DNA of 64,000 nt, taken from Strongyloides papillosus. Its lineage: Eukaryota; Nematoda; Chromadorea; Rhabditida; Strongyloididae. Of this stretch, positions 13,601-27,221 are shown piece by piece. The stretch covers positions 310,001 to 374,000 of the forward strand of contig SRSI01000052.1 in assembly GCA_005656395.1 (NCBI GenBank). Reading direction: 5' to 3'. A program made the position numbers and the translations under genes. The notes below the pieces were generated by a model. That model saw nothing but the letters and a program-made list of their open reading frames with translations. It was not told where the DNA came from and did no database searches. Every line of letters begins with the position of its first letter. The first letter of the stretch is position 1.

Positions 13601-14670
13601 AATACAATAGTAGAAATATCTCATATAAATTCACAAAGTAAAATGAAGAAATTATTTTTCACATTCAAAATATTTATTTCTTTCTTTCAGTAATGATATC
13701 TCCTGTTAATGGCAAACTGAATATCAGAAAATAATTTTCTATACCAAGAGTCTTATTTTTCTCTCCAATGTATGTATAATATTTTTTAAACAAATAAATA
13801 GTCAGAAGTGTTAATAGAAAAATATGAAGGTAAATAATTTGTTTTAAAAAATTTTATATATACTTTTTTGGATAATTTGAAGTAAATATAAAAAGAGTAG
13901 ACTAGATTTGATGACTATCTATGATAATTTTAATACAATTAGAGTTACACAATATAAACAACTAATAAGTAGTTAATATGTAATTAAAAACAATATGCCT
14001 ACTAATGAAGTGTTATAAAATTAATACATTGTATAAGTAAATTTCATGCGTGGCATATATGAATATGTTTGATTAGATTGCCTAGATAACATAACTAACT
14101 ATTGATAGTGATGATATCACAAGAAAAATAGTTCCCCTAAAAGAGTATTCGTTATTCAATATACGTTACACCAAATAATTTATCTTATTGTGCCAGGAGT
14201 TTGAGTGCAGCTTGTGTATTGTATATTGTGGCTTTGTTAGATATTAGATAATTTAAAATAAATAATTAAAAACTTATATACTCTAAATTGTATATTTTTA
14301 TTTCTCCATAGTAGACTATAAAAGTCATAATTATAGAAAGAATATGTTTTTTCCTCAATTATAGTTACATTAAAATAAAAAATGTTTTTTTATTAGCTAA
14401 ATCGGTCAATAAAACAATTTCCTAATAAATAGACATTATATTAAACGTAAAAATATAATTTTTTAAATGAATATTTTTGTTTTATTTATATACTACTTTT
14501 ACAACCAATTATATTGTAGTTGGCAATATGTAACTACTCTGTTATATATATATTTTTTTTTCAAAAAGTGTTATAGCTCTTTGATGAAGTGTACTTTATT
14601 TGGTATTTCATTTAAATATAAAAATATATTTTTCATATATAGATTAAAAAAAGTTTTGTTAGCAGAATAG
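10638..14670. other. 4.0-kb AT-rich gene desert between divergent TULP4-like and SCAMP genes
   Basis: The longest non-coding stretch in the window. It is very AT-rich with many A and T runs and has no frame with protein-like composition on either strand; the one frame just before SCAMP (14467-14670) is Phe/Tyr/Ile/Lys-rich from AT bias alone. Two less AT-biased islands stand out, 12089-12123 (see separate entry) and about 14190-14235. It may hold promoters, 5' exons or enhancers for the two flanking genes, but no specific element is certain. Confidence 0.5.
12089..12123. other. Small foldable island in the desert
   Basis: A 35-bp segment of more balanced composition. Outer arms CACC (12089-12092) and GGTG (12120-12123) enclose two adjacent hairpins: TTGCT/AGCAA (12094-12098 with 12103-12107, loop GCTA) and CAG/CTG (12108-12110 with 12114-12116, loop AAA). 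It could be a structured RNA element, a protein-binding site, or chance. Confidence 0.2.
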
Positions 14671-15971
14671 ATGTCTGGACTAAATGAAAACCCATTTGCT
14701 GATCCTTTTGCAGTAAGATTATTATTTAGAAAAAGTATATTTTTAATTTAGGATCCTAGCATACAACAAGTTACCCAATCGTCATCAACTAAGGTTAATG
14801 AAGAATATAATCCTTTGATAAAAACGATATTTCTGCAACATCAGGACAAACTGGAGGTGTAACGGTAAGTTTGATTGAAAAAATTATTATTTTTATGCAT
14901 AAAATTTTGACTTCGCATAAATATGGACAAACGTATAATACAAATATATCTTAATATTGATTAACGATAATTTTTATTCTCTTAATATGGCACTATTTTA
15001 TCATGTATAGTAATTTAGTATATTAATTTATACAATCTTTTAAAACAAATTTTACTATTTTACTAAAAATATTAATTGTCATTTTTTGTAGTAAAAATTT
15101 TAAAAAATTAAATATGGTAAAATTCTTAGATAATAATTTTAAACCATTATTTTTAGTCTTCTTCAACTACTGCAGATGATTTATTTCGTCAACAAGAAGA
15201 ACTTCGAAGAAAAGAACAAGAGCTTCAAAGAAGACAACAGGAATTTGAACAAAGACAGGCTCAAGCTAATAATGGTGGAGCACAAAATAGACCGCATAAT
15301 TGGCCACCCATTCCAAATGCCATACCATTAGAACCATGTTTCTATCAAGATATAGAAGTTGAAATTCCTGTACAGTTTCAAAAATAGTTCGCATGGTATA
15401 TCATGTTTATTTAATATATGTTTCTGCATCGGCGATCAATGTTATTGCTTCACTTTTTTATTTCGTTTTTGGCGGTGGTGGCATCGGAATTTTTTTCTTA
15501 TCAATGATTGAAATGGTTCTTTTTTCATCATGCTCATATTTATTTTGGTTTAGACCAGTTTACAAAGCTTTTCGTGATGATTCAAGTTTTAATTTCATGA
15601 TCTTTTTCTTTGTTCTATTCTTCCATGGAATATTTTGTCTTGTTCAAGCTCTGGGATTATCATCCTATGCTTGTGGATGGTCTAATGGTATTACAGTTTT
15701 CCATGATCATCCATTAGTGGGATTAGTAATGCTTGTCTCTGGAATTTGTTACACTGCTGCATTCATAGGAATTGCTGTATCTTTATTCCAAGTATATGCT
15801 GTATATAAAGGGGCTGGAACAAGCTTTAGTTTTGATAGAGCAAGAAGGGAATTTGGTGAATCTGTAATGAGAGATCGCGATGTTTCATCTTTTGCTAATT
15901 CGGCCGCTTCCGCTGCCGCGAGGACAGCCGTTAATCAAGCTGTTTCTCAAGCAACACAAGGAAGATACTAA
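14671..15971 (+). CDS. SCAMP: Secretory carrier-associated membrane protein (SCAMP), frame broken twice in this sequence
   Basis: Exons 14671-14712, 14752-14864 and 15157-15971 (introns of 39 and 292 bp). The product starts MSGLNENPFADPFA with the NPF endocytic motif, has a coiled-coil rich in Gln/Glu/Arg, then the SCAMP signature PCFYQDIEVEIPVQFQK followed by four membrane segments and an Ala-rich tail. SCAMPs are four-pass proteins of trans-Golgi and endosomal vesicles that act in exocytosis and recycling. Two single-base losses break the frame: in the T run 14814-14816 (before the expected second NPF) and in the A run 15380-15384 (just after the FQK signature). Adding one base at each makes every exon an exact multiple of three and gives ~323 residues, near the usual 338. 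AATAAA is at 16019. The family is certain; whether the lesions are real is unknown. Confidence 0.88.
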
Positions 15972-16747
15972 CTTCATATTTGACAAATCGAATTTACTAA
16001 ATAATATGTTACTAAGAGAATAAATTCACGTTTATTTTAATTCAAGTCATTTTAATTAAAATTTTCCAGGCTTAATCAATATTCATTTTAATTTGTTATT
16101 TCTGACGAATACATTAGTTGGTAATGATCTATTATTAATGTTTACCTGATTATGATAATTATATGTGATGTTTTATTTTTTGTGTCATAAACTTTATTTA
16201 AAGCAAAGTACTTTTTTTAACTAAAATAATCATCCAAGAAATATTTTTTACTTAAAATTTCTTATTTCTTATTTTAGTATTATTAGTTCCACTAGAAATC
16301 TATTTGAATTACTTTTTTTGTTTGCTAACTAATAACTTTCGAACTTTATAGTTTACTATATCAAATGGAATTATTGGCTTCCTTAACTGAGTTTACTTAC
16401 TAAGATTTCCCTCGTAATTAATTATTTTAATTCCCATTACTTCCTTACATTCCTAAAATAGTGGTAAAATTTTATTTCATATTTCTTCGCTATACATTTA
16501 AAACACAATTTTAAAATAAGTTTGAATGATTTATTTAAAAATAAGCCAATATTGGTTAAAAAAATAAGAACTATTTGACTTTAGCATTAAATTGTTTTTA
16601 TAATGGAATTAGTCCGCGTTATTTTTAACAACAACAGCATTTCTTTTATTATGTATTTTTAAAAAATTCTAAGTTTAAAAATGTAACTAGAGTAAATTTA
16701 TAACAGTAACATTAAAGTCATATATTCTGTAAAAAATAAAAAGGAAG
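15972..16747. other. Convergent spacer between SCAMP and RCCD1-like genes
   Basis: 776 bp of AT-rich DNA between two 3' ends. AATAAA for SCAMP lies at 16019-16024. No open frame or repeat of note is visible. Confidence 0.5.
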
Positions 16748-17542
16748 TTAATCATCAATCTCGACTTCTGCAGGCTCATATAATACAATATTATCATCTA
16801 AAGAATTAGATAATTGGGAATCTTATTCCAGCCCCAAATAAATATAGAATTAATATTTCTGGGGAATACCTTAACACCAAATCCGAAACATTCAACTCTA
16901 TCAAAATTTTCTTTGAAATTTTAAAAGCTTCAATAACGTCATCTGTTTGGGCTTTGTCAACTCCTAAGCATCCATGTTGTCCGCTTCCATGAGTATATAA
17001 ATATACAGTGTTGTTAAATTCACCTAATAATACAACGTATTCATAACCAGATTCAATATATTTTATTTTTATTGGGATTTGTAACTCTTGACATTTGAAA
17101 TTCGGTAAATACTGAAAAAAGAATACTCTACCACATTTGGTAACATAATATGTTCTATTTATAACTGATTTTAAACGATTATTTATAAATATTTCATTTG
17201 TATTATCTAAAAATTCGATTGAATCTACTGAAAACTTTTTAACAGTACAATTACCAAAACTATCATATGCTTTAATCTCTTCATTTGAAAAAACATCATA
17301 TACTTGAAATGTTTTTGGTTTTATAGATTCAATAAAATTGAAAACTAGTAGTTTTGCAGTATCATGAGACTCATAAAGAAATATTGCATGTTCGTGAGTA
17401 AACGAGACCATAGTTGGTTGTTTAAAATTTTTAAATGAATATAAATATATATCCGTGGAATTTCAAATTGAATAATTATCTCATTTGTATCATTTTTGAA
17501 CCTCACACGACAATTATCTAGGAAATTAGTATGTTGATACAT
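16748..17542 (-). CDS. RCC1-repeat protein, RCCD1-like, with three single-base frame breaks
   Basis: A minus-strand reading that shifts frame three times, each time explained by one missing base: T run 17428-17432, A run 16903-16906 and TT 16823-16824. With the three corrected, the 795-bp span becomes 266 codons including the stop, uninterrupted by introns. The product (~265 residues) has a poorly conserved N-terminal half. Then come two RCC1-like blade ends: HGSGQHGCLGVD and, after the second lesion, IFIWGWNKDSQLS, which resembles IYIWGWNESGQL of human RCCD1. It ends in an acidic tail (EPAEVEIDD). RCCD1 partners the histone demethylase KDM8. The protein is shorter than RCCD1 (~376) and seems to stop within the propeller. 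The RCC1 fold is likely; the RCCD1 link is moderate. A pseudogene is the alternative. Confidence 0.55.
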
Positions 17543-17879
17543 AATAAACTAGAAACAAAAATTTTAAATGTTAATAAACTAATTGCTTCACAAATAAAAT
17601 AAACTACCGTATATTTTTCCACACTAATATTTTTATAATATTTTAAAACACCTTATAGAAAAATCAAACGAAACAATTCTATAGCAATGAAAACTAATTT
17701 GAGAGAGTAAAAATCCACCAGATTAATAAGTACAAATATGCATATTGAAGGAACGTTATACCTTTAATCAGTAAAAAATACCATCAAAAACTGATATCAG
17801 TTTTCATAAAAAAAATTAAAAACCAATTTACAAATTTTATTTCTAATCTAATATATAGGGGATTATACATAGTTACCCA
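17543..17879. other. Spacer between CSN5 and the RCCD1-like gene (same strand)
   Basis: 337 bp between the CSN5 stop and the downstream RCCD1-like start, both on the minus strand. A TTTATT (AATAAA on the minus strand) at 17836-17841 serves CSN5. A TTTCTAG acceptor lies just before the RCCD1-like ATG. The arrangement would permit an operon but does not demonstrate one. Confidence 0.5.
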
Positions 17880-18937
17880 TTAAATTGTTAAAATTTTTAT
17901 TAAAATCGACAATCTTAGTCTTTCCAAAAATATATCATGCCTTAGTTGATTATTTACACATTTACATTTCCTTGCAACTTTACTCATATTAGATTCAGAA
18001 CCATCATTTATATTGTTGATTGTATGTCGAATTTCATCAAGACAGTTTTTAACTACACCCTTTGTTTGCATTAAGCAATCAGTTAACGACGACTTCTGGA
18101 GAATGTCATTCCAATTACTTTGCCATAGAATATCTAAATGTTCACTATCAAGTTTATGTTTAATAAATGAGACCTCAAGTTCATAATATCTGTGAGCATG
18201 GGCTCCATAGTCTTTAGCTTTATCACCAGTAATACCTTTAGCAACAACAACACCTGAAGTGTTATCGGAAGTGTCAATTTGAGCAAGTGTTCTAAATGCT
18301 CCAATTTCAACTTTCCCTGCAATAGCAGTTTTAAGAGGATCAATTACGACGGCCAAGTATGGTTCATTAAATTGTTGATGTAACTGTTGTGTTTCTACAT
18401 CAATCCCACTAAGCCAACATCCATAGCCTGGATGAGAATGATACCAACCAATAACACATTCTTGTCGCTCCATATATTGGCTCATATCAGTAGCACTAAC
18501 TAAATATTCATTTGCTTGCTCTTGTGCATTAACTCTTGTTTCAGTTCCCTCAACTGGTAGAGGAATAGCATCGATTACAATCATTGTATTTCCAGAAACT
18601 TTTCCTTGCATCACACCCATAACTTCAATTTCACCCCCTCTTTTAGCATGCATTGTCATTTTCAGTAATGCCAATGCAGAAATTTCAACTTTCTGAAAAT
18701 AAATACATTAACAAATTGATAAATTTAAACTAACCTTAAAATACTTAGGATCATTTGCCCACGGTTTTAATTCATCTCTTAAAGTTTTTGTTCCTCAACA
18801 TTACAAATAAATTTCTCATCAACTATCTTTACATCATTATCCAATTCCCATTTTTTTAAACCCAAGACTGCTTGTGAAGACATATGTTTCTTAGGTGCTG
18901 GTTCTCCACTTAAATAGCTATCAATATTTTCACCCAT
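17880..18937 (-). CDS. csn-5: COP9 signalosome subunit 5 (CSN5/JAB1), JAMM isopeptidase, one frame break
   Basis: Exon 1 is 18736-18937 and exon 2 is 17880-18692, with a 43-bp intron. The MPN+ domain carries the complete JAMM zinc site: Glu in GGEIEVMG (~E90), then HSHPGYGCWLSGID giving His, His and Asp at about 152, 154 and 165 (human 138, 140, 151). CSN5 is the catalytic subunit of the COP9 signalosome and removes Nedd8 from cullins, resetting cullin-RING ubiquitin ligases. Exon 1 holds one extra base somewhere in 18781-18789 (T3 or A5 run on the coding strand); removing it restores RDELKPWANDPKYF up to the splice site and makes exon 1 exactly 67 codons. The product is then ~337 residues, the usual length. 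The enzyme identity is certain. Confidence 0.92.
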
Positions 18938-20230
18938 CGAAATTACAAGCGTTTCTGAAAGTATTTCTTTCGAACATAGTTGGGAAATTGTGTATAAGCT
19001 GTTTCGTTATAAGATTTTACCATTTCAAAGATGCACTTTGATTGTATTAATAAAATGTATATAAAAGATGTCACTTAAACGTAAAATATAGATAGATGAT
19101 TTGTTGTATATTCTCATAGTAATCATAACATAATAAAATACATAATTTGATTTGGAAAAACAAAAATTGATTGTTTTTTTAAACAAGTTTGGATAGCGGA
19201 CTTCTATTATTTGATTTATGTGCATATATTGACCTTTTAATTTTATTTTAAAATGTTATATGTTTATTTAAAATATTATTTCAATGTACTGTGATATTAG
19301 CAAAATTCTTAATCTTCTAATGATTTTCTTAAATTTGTGTTATATATTATTGTTTTAACAAAATATATAAATGTTATTAATATTATTAAAAATCATATAA
19401 AAGTGGAAATTTTCTACACAGTTAAACATATTAATACCATTCTACTTTCTGTTCTATTCTTTTCGATTAAATTTTAGTTATTATGGCAGAAAAAGATAAC
19501 AGAATGATATATTTACAAAGAAGTTGATCATTGGGCAATGAAGGCTCCTTTTACTTTCGAAAGTTAAAATATAGTTTTCAACATCTAAAGTGCTATGAAC
19601 TATATAAAACTTGTTTAATCATTTTAATTTTTAAACATGACAAAATCTACTAATAATATTTATACGTGTAATAAATAAATTAAATTTAGAATATAAGTTT
19701 ATGAAATTTTAGGATAAAAGGTTAAAATAATTTAAACTTTATATTGATATCGTATACAAAGTTTATTATCTCATTTTAATTTATCATTTGATACAACGTT
19801 GTTTGTTAACATATGGATGATCATTATTGGATTGCATTATGTGTCATTGTGTGATTGTCTTAAAATGTGAATTTTGCGATAAAAAAGATTATTAAATATA
19901 ATAGTTACCTAAAACAAAATTTTGTAGTATGTGTTAAAAATTAATAATTTTACAATTATTACAAAAAAAATTTCCTATATATTTTAAATTTTACATTTAG
20001 TGTATTTTGGATATGTACCTTCATACCAAACGTTCATATGTTTGTTGACACGTATTCAAAATACTTAAAAGTTGTTCAACATAAAGTTTGTTTCTTTAAA
20101 CGTATATTTGTTGATAGATTTATTTTAAAATAATATTTACTTTTTAAAGTAAACTTTAAGATATTAATTCCTTAATAATTATACAATTTATCTACAGATT
20201 TTATTAAAAAACTATTATTTATCACTTAAT
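18938..20230. other. Divergent intergenic region between CSN5 and GALE
   Basis: 1.29 kb of AT-rich DNA that must contain both promoters. No supported gene. The minus-strand frame at 19025-19225 is Ile/Lys/Asn/Tyr-rich and looks like AT noise. No clear core-promoter motif or repeat was found. Confidence 0.5.
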
Positions 20231-21314
20231 ATGAAGATTCTTGTAACTGGAGCAGCTGGTTTCATAGCATCACACACAGTTCTAGAATTGTTAGAAGCTA
20301 ACTATGAAGTTCTTTGTATTGACAATTTTTCTAATTCAATTGAAGGTAATTTGAAATAAAAGTTTTGATTAATTAATATTTTAAGATGAAAACGGTGAAG
20401 CTATTTCATTGAAACGTGTATCTCAACTTACTGGAAAGAAAATTGATTTTATAAAGTGTGATTGTACTAATATAGAATCACTTGAAAAAGTCTTCAAAGA
20501 AAACAAATTTGATGGTGTTGTTCATTTAGCAGCTTTAAAAGCTGTTACTGAATCAGTTCAATTTCCATTGATGTATTATCAAAATAATCTTACATCATCA
20601 CTTAATCTTTTAAGTTTGTGCTCCAAGTACAATATCAAAAATTTTGTTTTTTCAAGTTCTGCAACTGTTTATGGACCACCAGAACATTTGCCTTTGACTG
20701 AAGACAGTCGAATTGGATGTGGATTAACAAATCCATACGGTCAAACAAAATATATGATAGAGCAAGTATTGAGAGATATAGCAATTTCTGATAAAGAATG
20801 GAATATTGTTTTACTTAGATATTTTAACCCTGTTGGTGCTCATCAATCAGGTTTAATTGGTGAAGATCCAAAAGGAATTCCAAATAACTTGATGCCTTAT
20901 ATTGCTCAAGTAGCTGTAGGCAAATTACCATATCTTAACGTTTATGGTACAGACTTCGATACCATTGATGGTACTGGAGTAAGAGATTACATTCATATTG
21001 TTGATCTAGCTAAAGGTCATGTTGCTGCATTTGATAGAATTAAAAAAATGAAAAAAATTGGTTTAGAAACATATAACCTTGGAACTGGAACAGGATATTC
21101 AGTTCTTCAAATGGTAGCTGGTATGGAAAAAGCATGCGGTCATAAAATTGAAATTAAAAAATCTGTTCCTCGTCCAGGGGATGTAGCCGCCGTATATTGT
21201 GATCCTTCACTTGCCGGAGAAAAACTAGGTTGGAAAGCAGCTTTTGGTATTGATGAGATGTGTAGAGATATGTGGAATTGGCAATCAAAAAATCCAAATG
21301 GATATTTATCCTAA
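20231..21314 (+). CDS. GALE: UDP-glucose/UDP-galactose 4-epimerase
   Basis: Exon 1 20231-20345 and exon 2 20386-21314 (40-bp intron) give 347 residues; human GALE has 348. It is an extended short-chain dehydrogenase/reductase: the N-terminal NAD-binding turn reads [11 protein letters not shown], the SSSATVYG strand carries the catalytic Ser (~130), and NPYGQTK gives Tyr ~156 and Lys ~160 of the YxxxK pair. The sugar-nucleotide region [10 protein letters not shown] and [10 protein letters not shown] is also present. It interconverts UDP-glucose and UDP-galactose (Leloir pathway) in the cytosol, supplying galactose for glycans. Oddity: the third glycine of the usual GxxGxxG is Ala here. An AATAAA starts 3 bases after the stop (21317). 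Intact frame, very high confidence. Confidence 0.95.
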
Positions 21315-21694
21315 TGAATAAAGTGTTTACTTTTCTTTTTATGAACCATTAAAAATATTTGGAATGTCAAAGAATGATCATTATCGTCTTTTAGTTTACT
21401 AAAACAATCAATTTCTTATTTTATATACTTTTAAATGTAAACAATATAATATTATAATTAGCTATTAAATATTTTTTATAATTTTTGATTTTGTTTTCGT
21501 TTAATTTACTGTAATAGTTTTATATTTTATAGTATGATATTTATTTAAAGAAATTTCCTTTACAATTTGTTAAATTTGGTCAGTTAAATATAATAATAAA
21601 TCAATTTAAATTTGTAGTAAAATAATCTAATTATAACACAAAAATGTTAAAATGTATGCTTGTTAGAATGTACATGTTCATATATATTTATTTA
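21315..21694. other. Convergent spacer between GALE and ACSL
   Basis: 380 bp, AT-rich, between two 3' ends. AATAAA for GALE is at 21317-21322, and TTTATT (minus-strand AATAAA) for ACSL at 21687-21692, only 3 bp beyond its stop. Nothing else is seen. Confidence 0.5.
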
Positions 21695-24010
<2,316 letters not shown>

Positions 24011-25893
24011 ATTTCTGGCCAATTAATCTAAAAATCAATTGTACAAATCATAATCAAAAAAGGAATAGATAAAAATTAATAGATAAGAGATAATTTGTGA
24101 ATATACAAGTACATTTTGCAAGTTCAAGTTATTAATAAATTCTATGAATTTTTTCATAACAATTTTTAAATAAATGTGGTAGTAATGAATATAATGATAA
24201 GAAAAAATGTAATATTGTAAAGTAAGGTGATTACATAAAAATTTTTACAATTAAATAAATACCTAATCATAGAATAATAAAATTGATACTATCTTTTAAA
24301 CATAATTATTCTATATTGTATTACAACTAGCAGTGTTTGATAAGAATAAAGTTAAAAACGTAAATGATCATGCCATCGAGATAATTTAGTAAAATTTAGT
24401 GTGCGTCTATAGATGACTATGATGGGTACTAAAAAATTTAAAGTAAATTATATGATCATTATAAATTTTTTAAACTTATAAACAAAATTAGTAAGAGCAC
24501 AAATTAAAATAATGTTTTTACCAAATTCACTACAAAGTATAGGACAAAAATAATTTATAATATATTCTTAATTTGATTTTAGCAATTAAAATTACAAAAC
24601 GATAAACATAGAAAAAAAACTATTAATAATGAATTAGCAAAAATTGTTTTACAAAGACAAAATAATCATCATTAATTTTTCGTAAGTTAAATAACGAGTA
24701 ATTTTAATCACATCCTGCTTTTATAATTATATTATATATTTTTAATTTTAACACGATAAAAGGATTCTTAACTAAAAAAATGCAACTTAATTTTTTACGC
24801 ATGCTTAAATAAGTAACAATTATATAATTTATGGAAATAAATCATCTTATGAATTAAAAAAACTAAAAACAATATGACTTTTTTGTCATAACATTATAAT
24901 ACCATTCACATACTGTTTTCATACTTTATGTTGTAAATTTATTTTACGCAAATGTTTTATCTTTATATAATGAATAGTAATAATAAACTCTTTTGATAAT
25001 ATTAATCAAACATAAACCTGATTATTTAACGTAAAAATTATCAAATTAAATTATGTATCCTTTTTCTGGTTGTGTTTATATGGACTTTTCAAAGTTCGAC
25101 ATTAGAAATATTTAGACTTTTTTTAAATTAAAATTGCAGTTGTCTAATTTTCAAAAGTACCAATATTTTTAGTGTAACTAAAAGTATTTTAAAAAATAAA
25201 ATTTTTAAACATTAATAGAGAGAAGTGATCAATTCACGTGAATTCTCACAGTCTGAAGAATGTCTATCTTAACTAATCAAAAGTACTAAACGTAAAATTG
25301 TGTAATCTAATTTTAATAAAAATGTCGTTTTTATCTCTTAATAAATTAAACGAATAGCACGAATCAGCAATTTATTTTTGATATGCAATAAAGTATAAAT
25401 CAAAATTTTAAATACGGCATTTTTCCATGATAAAAAAATATTAAATAAATAATTATTTTATGGTGTGACATTTAAAAGTGGAAGTTTTTTTATAAATTTT
25501 CCATGTCTTATCAATTTCCGAAAAGAGGATTAAAAAATTTAAATAAAATAAATTTTCCATCACATTTACAACATCATTTATCTCTTGGTCAAAATGTTTA
25601 TTGTGTAATAGAGATAATTATCTGTAGCTTGTAGCTATCATTAAAGTTTTATCTATATACCTTATCATATATCTTAAAATGAAATGCCATCATTATTAGT
25701 AGATTAGTTAAAAAGTTTAAAGCTTAAAGCAGAAATACTTTGTGTTTTATGCCATCTCGAGAAAAGTTTGAATACATAAATCATATTAATAACATTAAGT
25801 TTTTTAATTATCCTATTTGCCCCGCCCCTTAAATATATTCTTATAAATAGATTTTAAATCATTTTAACTTTTATAAACGTTTAGTTTTCCAAT
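24011..25893. other. Divergent intergenic region between ACSL and PHGDH
   Basis: 1.88 kb, AT-rich, between two starts. It holds a perfect 14-bp palindrome with an E-box core at 25231-25244 (separate entry). No coding frame is supported. A TTTAG acceptor at 25880-25884 precedes the PHGDH ATG by 10 bases. Confidence 0.5.
25231..25244. promoter_or_regulatory. Perfect palindromic E-box (AATTCACGTGAATT)
   Basis: The 14-bp palindrome AATTCACGTGAATT centres on CACGTG within TCACGTGA, the type of site bound by bHLH-leucine-zipper factors such as TFEB/HLH-30, MXL or SREBP. It lies ~650 bp upstream of PHGDH and ~1.2 kb upstream of ACSL. The site is seen in the sequence; its use is inferred. Confidence 0.35.
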
Positions 25894-26920
25894 ATGGCTA
25901 TGATTTCTAATGTCTTTATTGCTGATGAGATTGAGAAGGAATGTATAGAAACACTTTTACAAAATGGGATTTCAGTTACTACTAGGAAAAATGAAACAAA
26001 AGATGAGTTACTTGAAATTTTACCTCTTTATGATGCAGTTATTGTCAGATCAGCTACAAAGGTTTGGAATATTTTCTATTTTACTTATAAATATATTTCT
26101 TTTTTAGATTACTAGTGATTTAATTGAAGCTGGAGCAAAAGGACGTTTGAAGGTTGTAGGACGTGCTGGTACTGGTGTTGACAATATTGATATTCCAGCT
26201 GCAACTAAAAACGGTGTTTTAGTAATGAATACACCTTCTGGAAACAGTCAATCTGCAGCTGAATTAACTTGTACGCTTATCCTCTCTCTTGCTCGCAATG
26301 TTCCTCAAGCTGATATTTCAATGAAAGAAGGAAAGTGGGCACGAAAAAAGTTTATGGGTGAAGAGGTTGGAAATAAAATTCTAGCAATTATAGGACTTGG
26401 GAGAATTGGTCAGATGGTTGCCTCTCGTATGCAAGCATTTGGTATGAAAATTATTGGATATGATCCATTTATTTCAAAAGAAAGTGCAAAACAAAAAGGA
26501 ATTCAATTATTATCTTTAGACGAAATTTATACTATAGCTGATTATATTACAGTTCATGTACCTTTAACAAAAGAAACAGAAAATTTATTGAATAGAGAAA
26601 CATTATTTAAGTGTAAAAGAGGAGTAAAAATCATAAATGTTGCAAGGGGAGGAATTGTTAATGAAGAAGATCTCGTTTTAGCAATTGATAATGGCCAAGT
26701 TTCAGGTGCAGCATTTGATGTTTATGTTGAAGAACCACCAAAATATTATGATCTTATCAAAAATAATAAAATTATCACAACTCCTCATATTGGTGCTTCT
26801 ACAATTGAAGCACAAAATCGTGTAGCTGTTGAGATTGCTCAAAATATTATTTCATTAAATGAGGGAAAAGAAAACTTTGGTGCTTTAAATGCCAATGAAG
26901 TTTTACTAAGAAAAAAATAA
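25894..26920 (+). CDS. PHGDH: D-3-phosphoglycerate dehydrogenase, short form
   Basis: Exons 25894-26061 and 26108-26920 (46-bp intron) give 326 residues. The D-isomer 2-hydroxyacid dehydrogenase fold is complete: substrate segment RSATK, then VVGRAGTGVDNID, the Rossmann GLGRIGQMVASR, the catalytic Arg in NVARGGIVNE, the Glu in VEEPP and the His in TPHIGAST. It oxidises 3-phosphoglycerate to 3-phosphohydroxypyruvate with NAD, the first step of phosphorylated serine synthesis in the cytosol. The protein stops soon after the catalytic core. The C-terminal regulatory part (ASB/ACT-like, making ~533 residues in mammals) is absent, so serine feedback through that domain is not expected. AATAAA is at 26969. 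Intact frame. A related hydroxyacid dehydrogenase with a different substrate is the main alternative. Confidence 0.92.
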
Positions 26921-27221
26921 AAACTCTTTTTTTTTCCATCGATTTTTTATCTAAAATGCTTCATTTACAATAAAAGTCTTTCTTTTTTTAAACATTAAGT
27001 TAATATTTTTTTTAAAATTAATTTATTAAGACAAATAACAAAGTGATATTGTCTACCAAATTTTGATTAGGAATAGAAAGTTTCGATACTATTTTACATA
27101 ATATTATAATATAAACTAACATTGAATAATTCAAGAGATCATATGTGAAGCCCTTGTATAAATATGAAATTCTAAGAAATATCCATTTGTATATTATATA
27201 AATATATATACTATAAAATAA
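26921..27221. other. Convergent spacer between PHGDH and the NTE-like gene
   Basis: 301 bp, AT-rich, with AATAAA for PHGDH at 26969-26974. No other feature is visible. Confidence 0.5.

Noticed and set aside
14467..14670. Open frame of 67 codons ending next to the SCAMP start
   Set aside because: Composition is Phe/Tyr/Ile/Lys only, as expected from AT-rich DNA; no family resemblance.
16748..18937. Operon of CSN5 and RCCD1-like genes
   Set aside because: Same strand and 337 bp apart, but CSN5 has its own AATAAA and no second-leader acceptor is distinctive; not enough to claim.
19025..19225. Minus-strand frame between CSN5 and GALE
   Set aside because: Ile/Lys/Asn/Tyr-rich, no recognisable domain; treated as chance.
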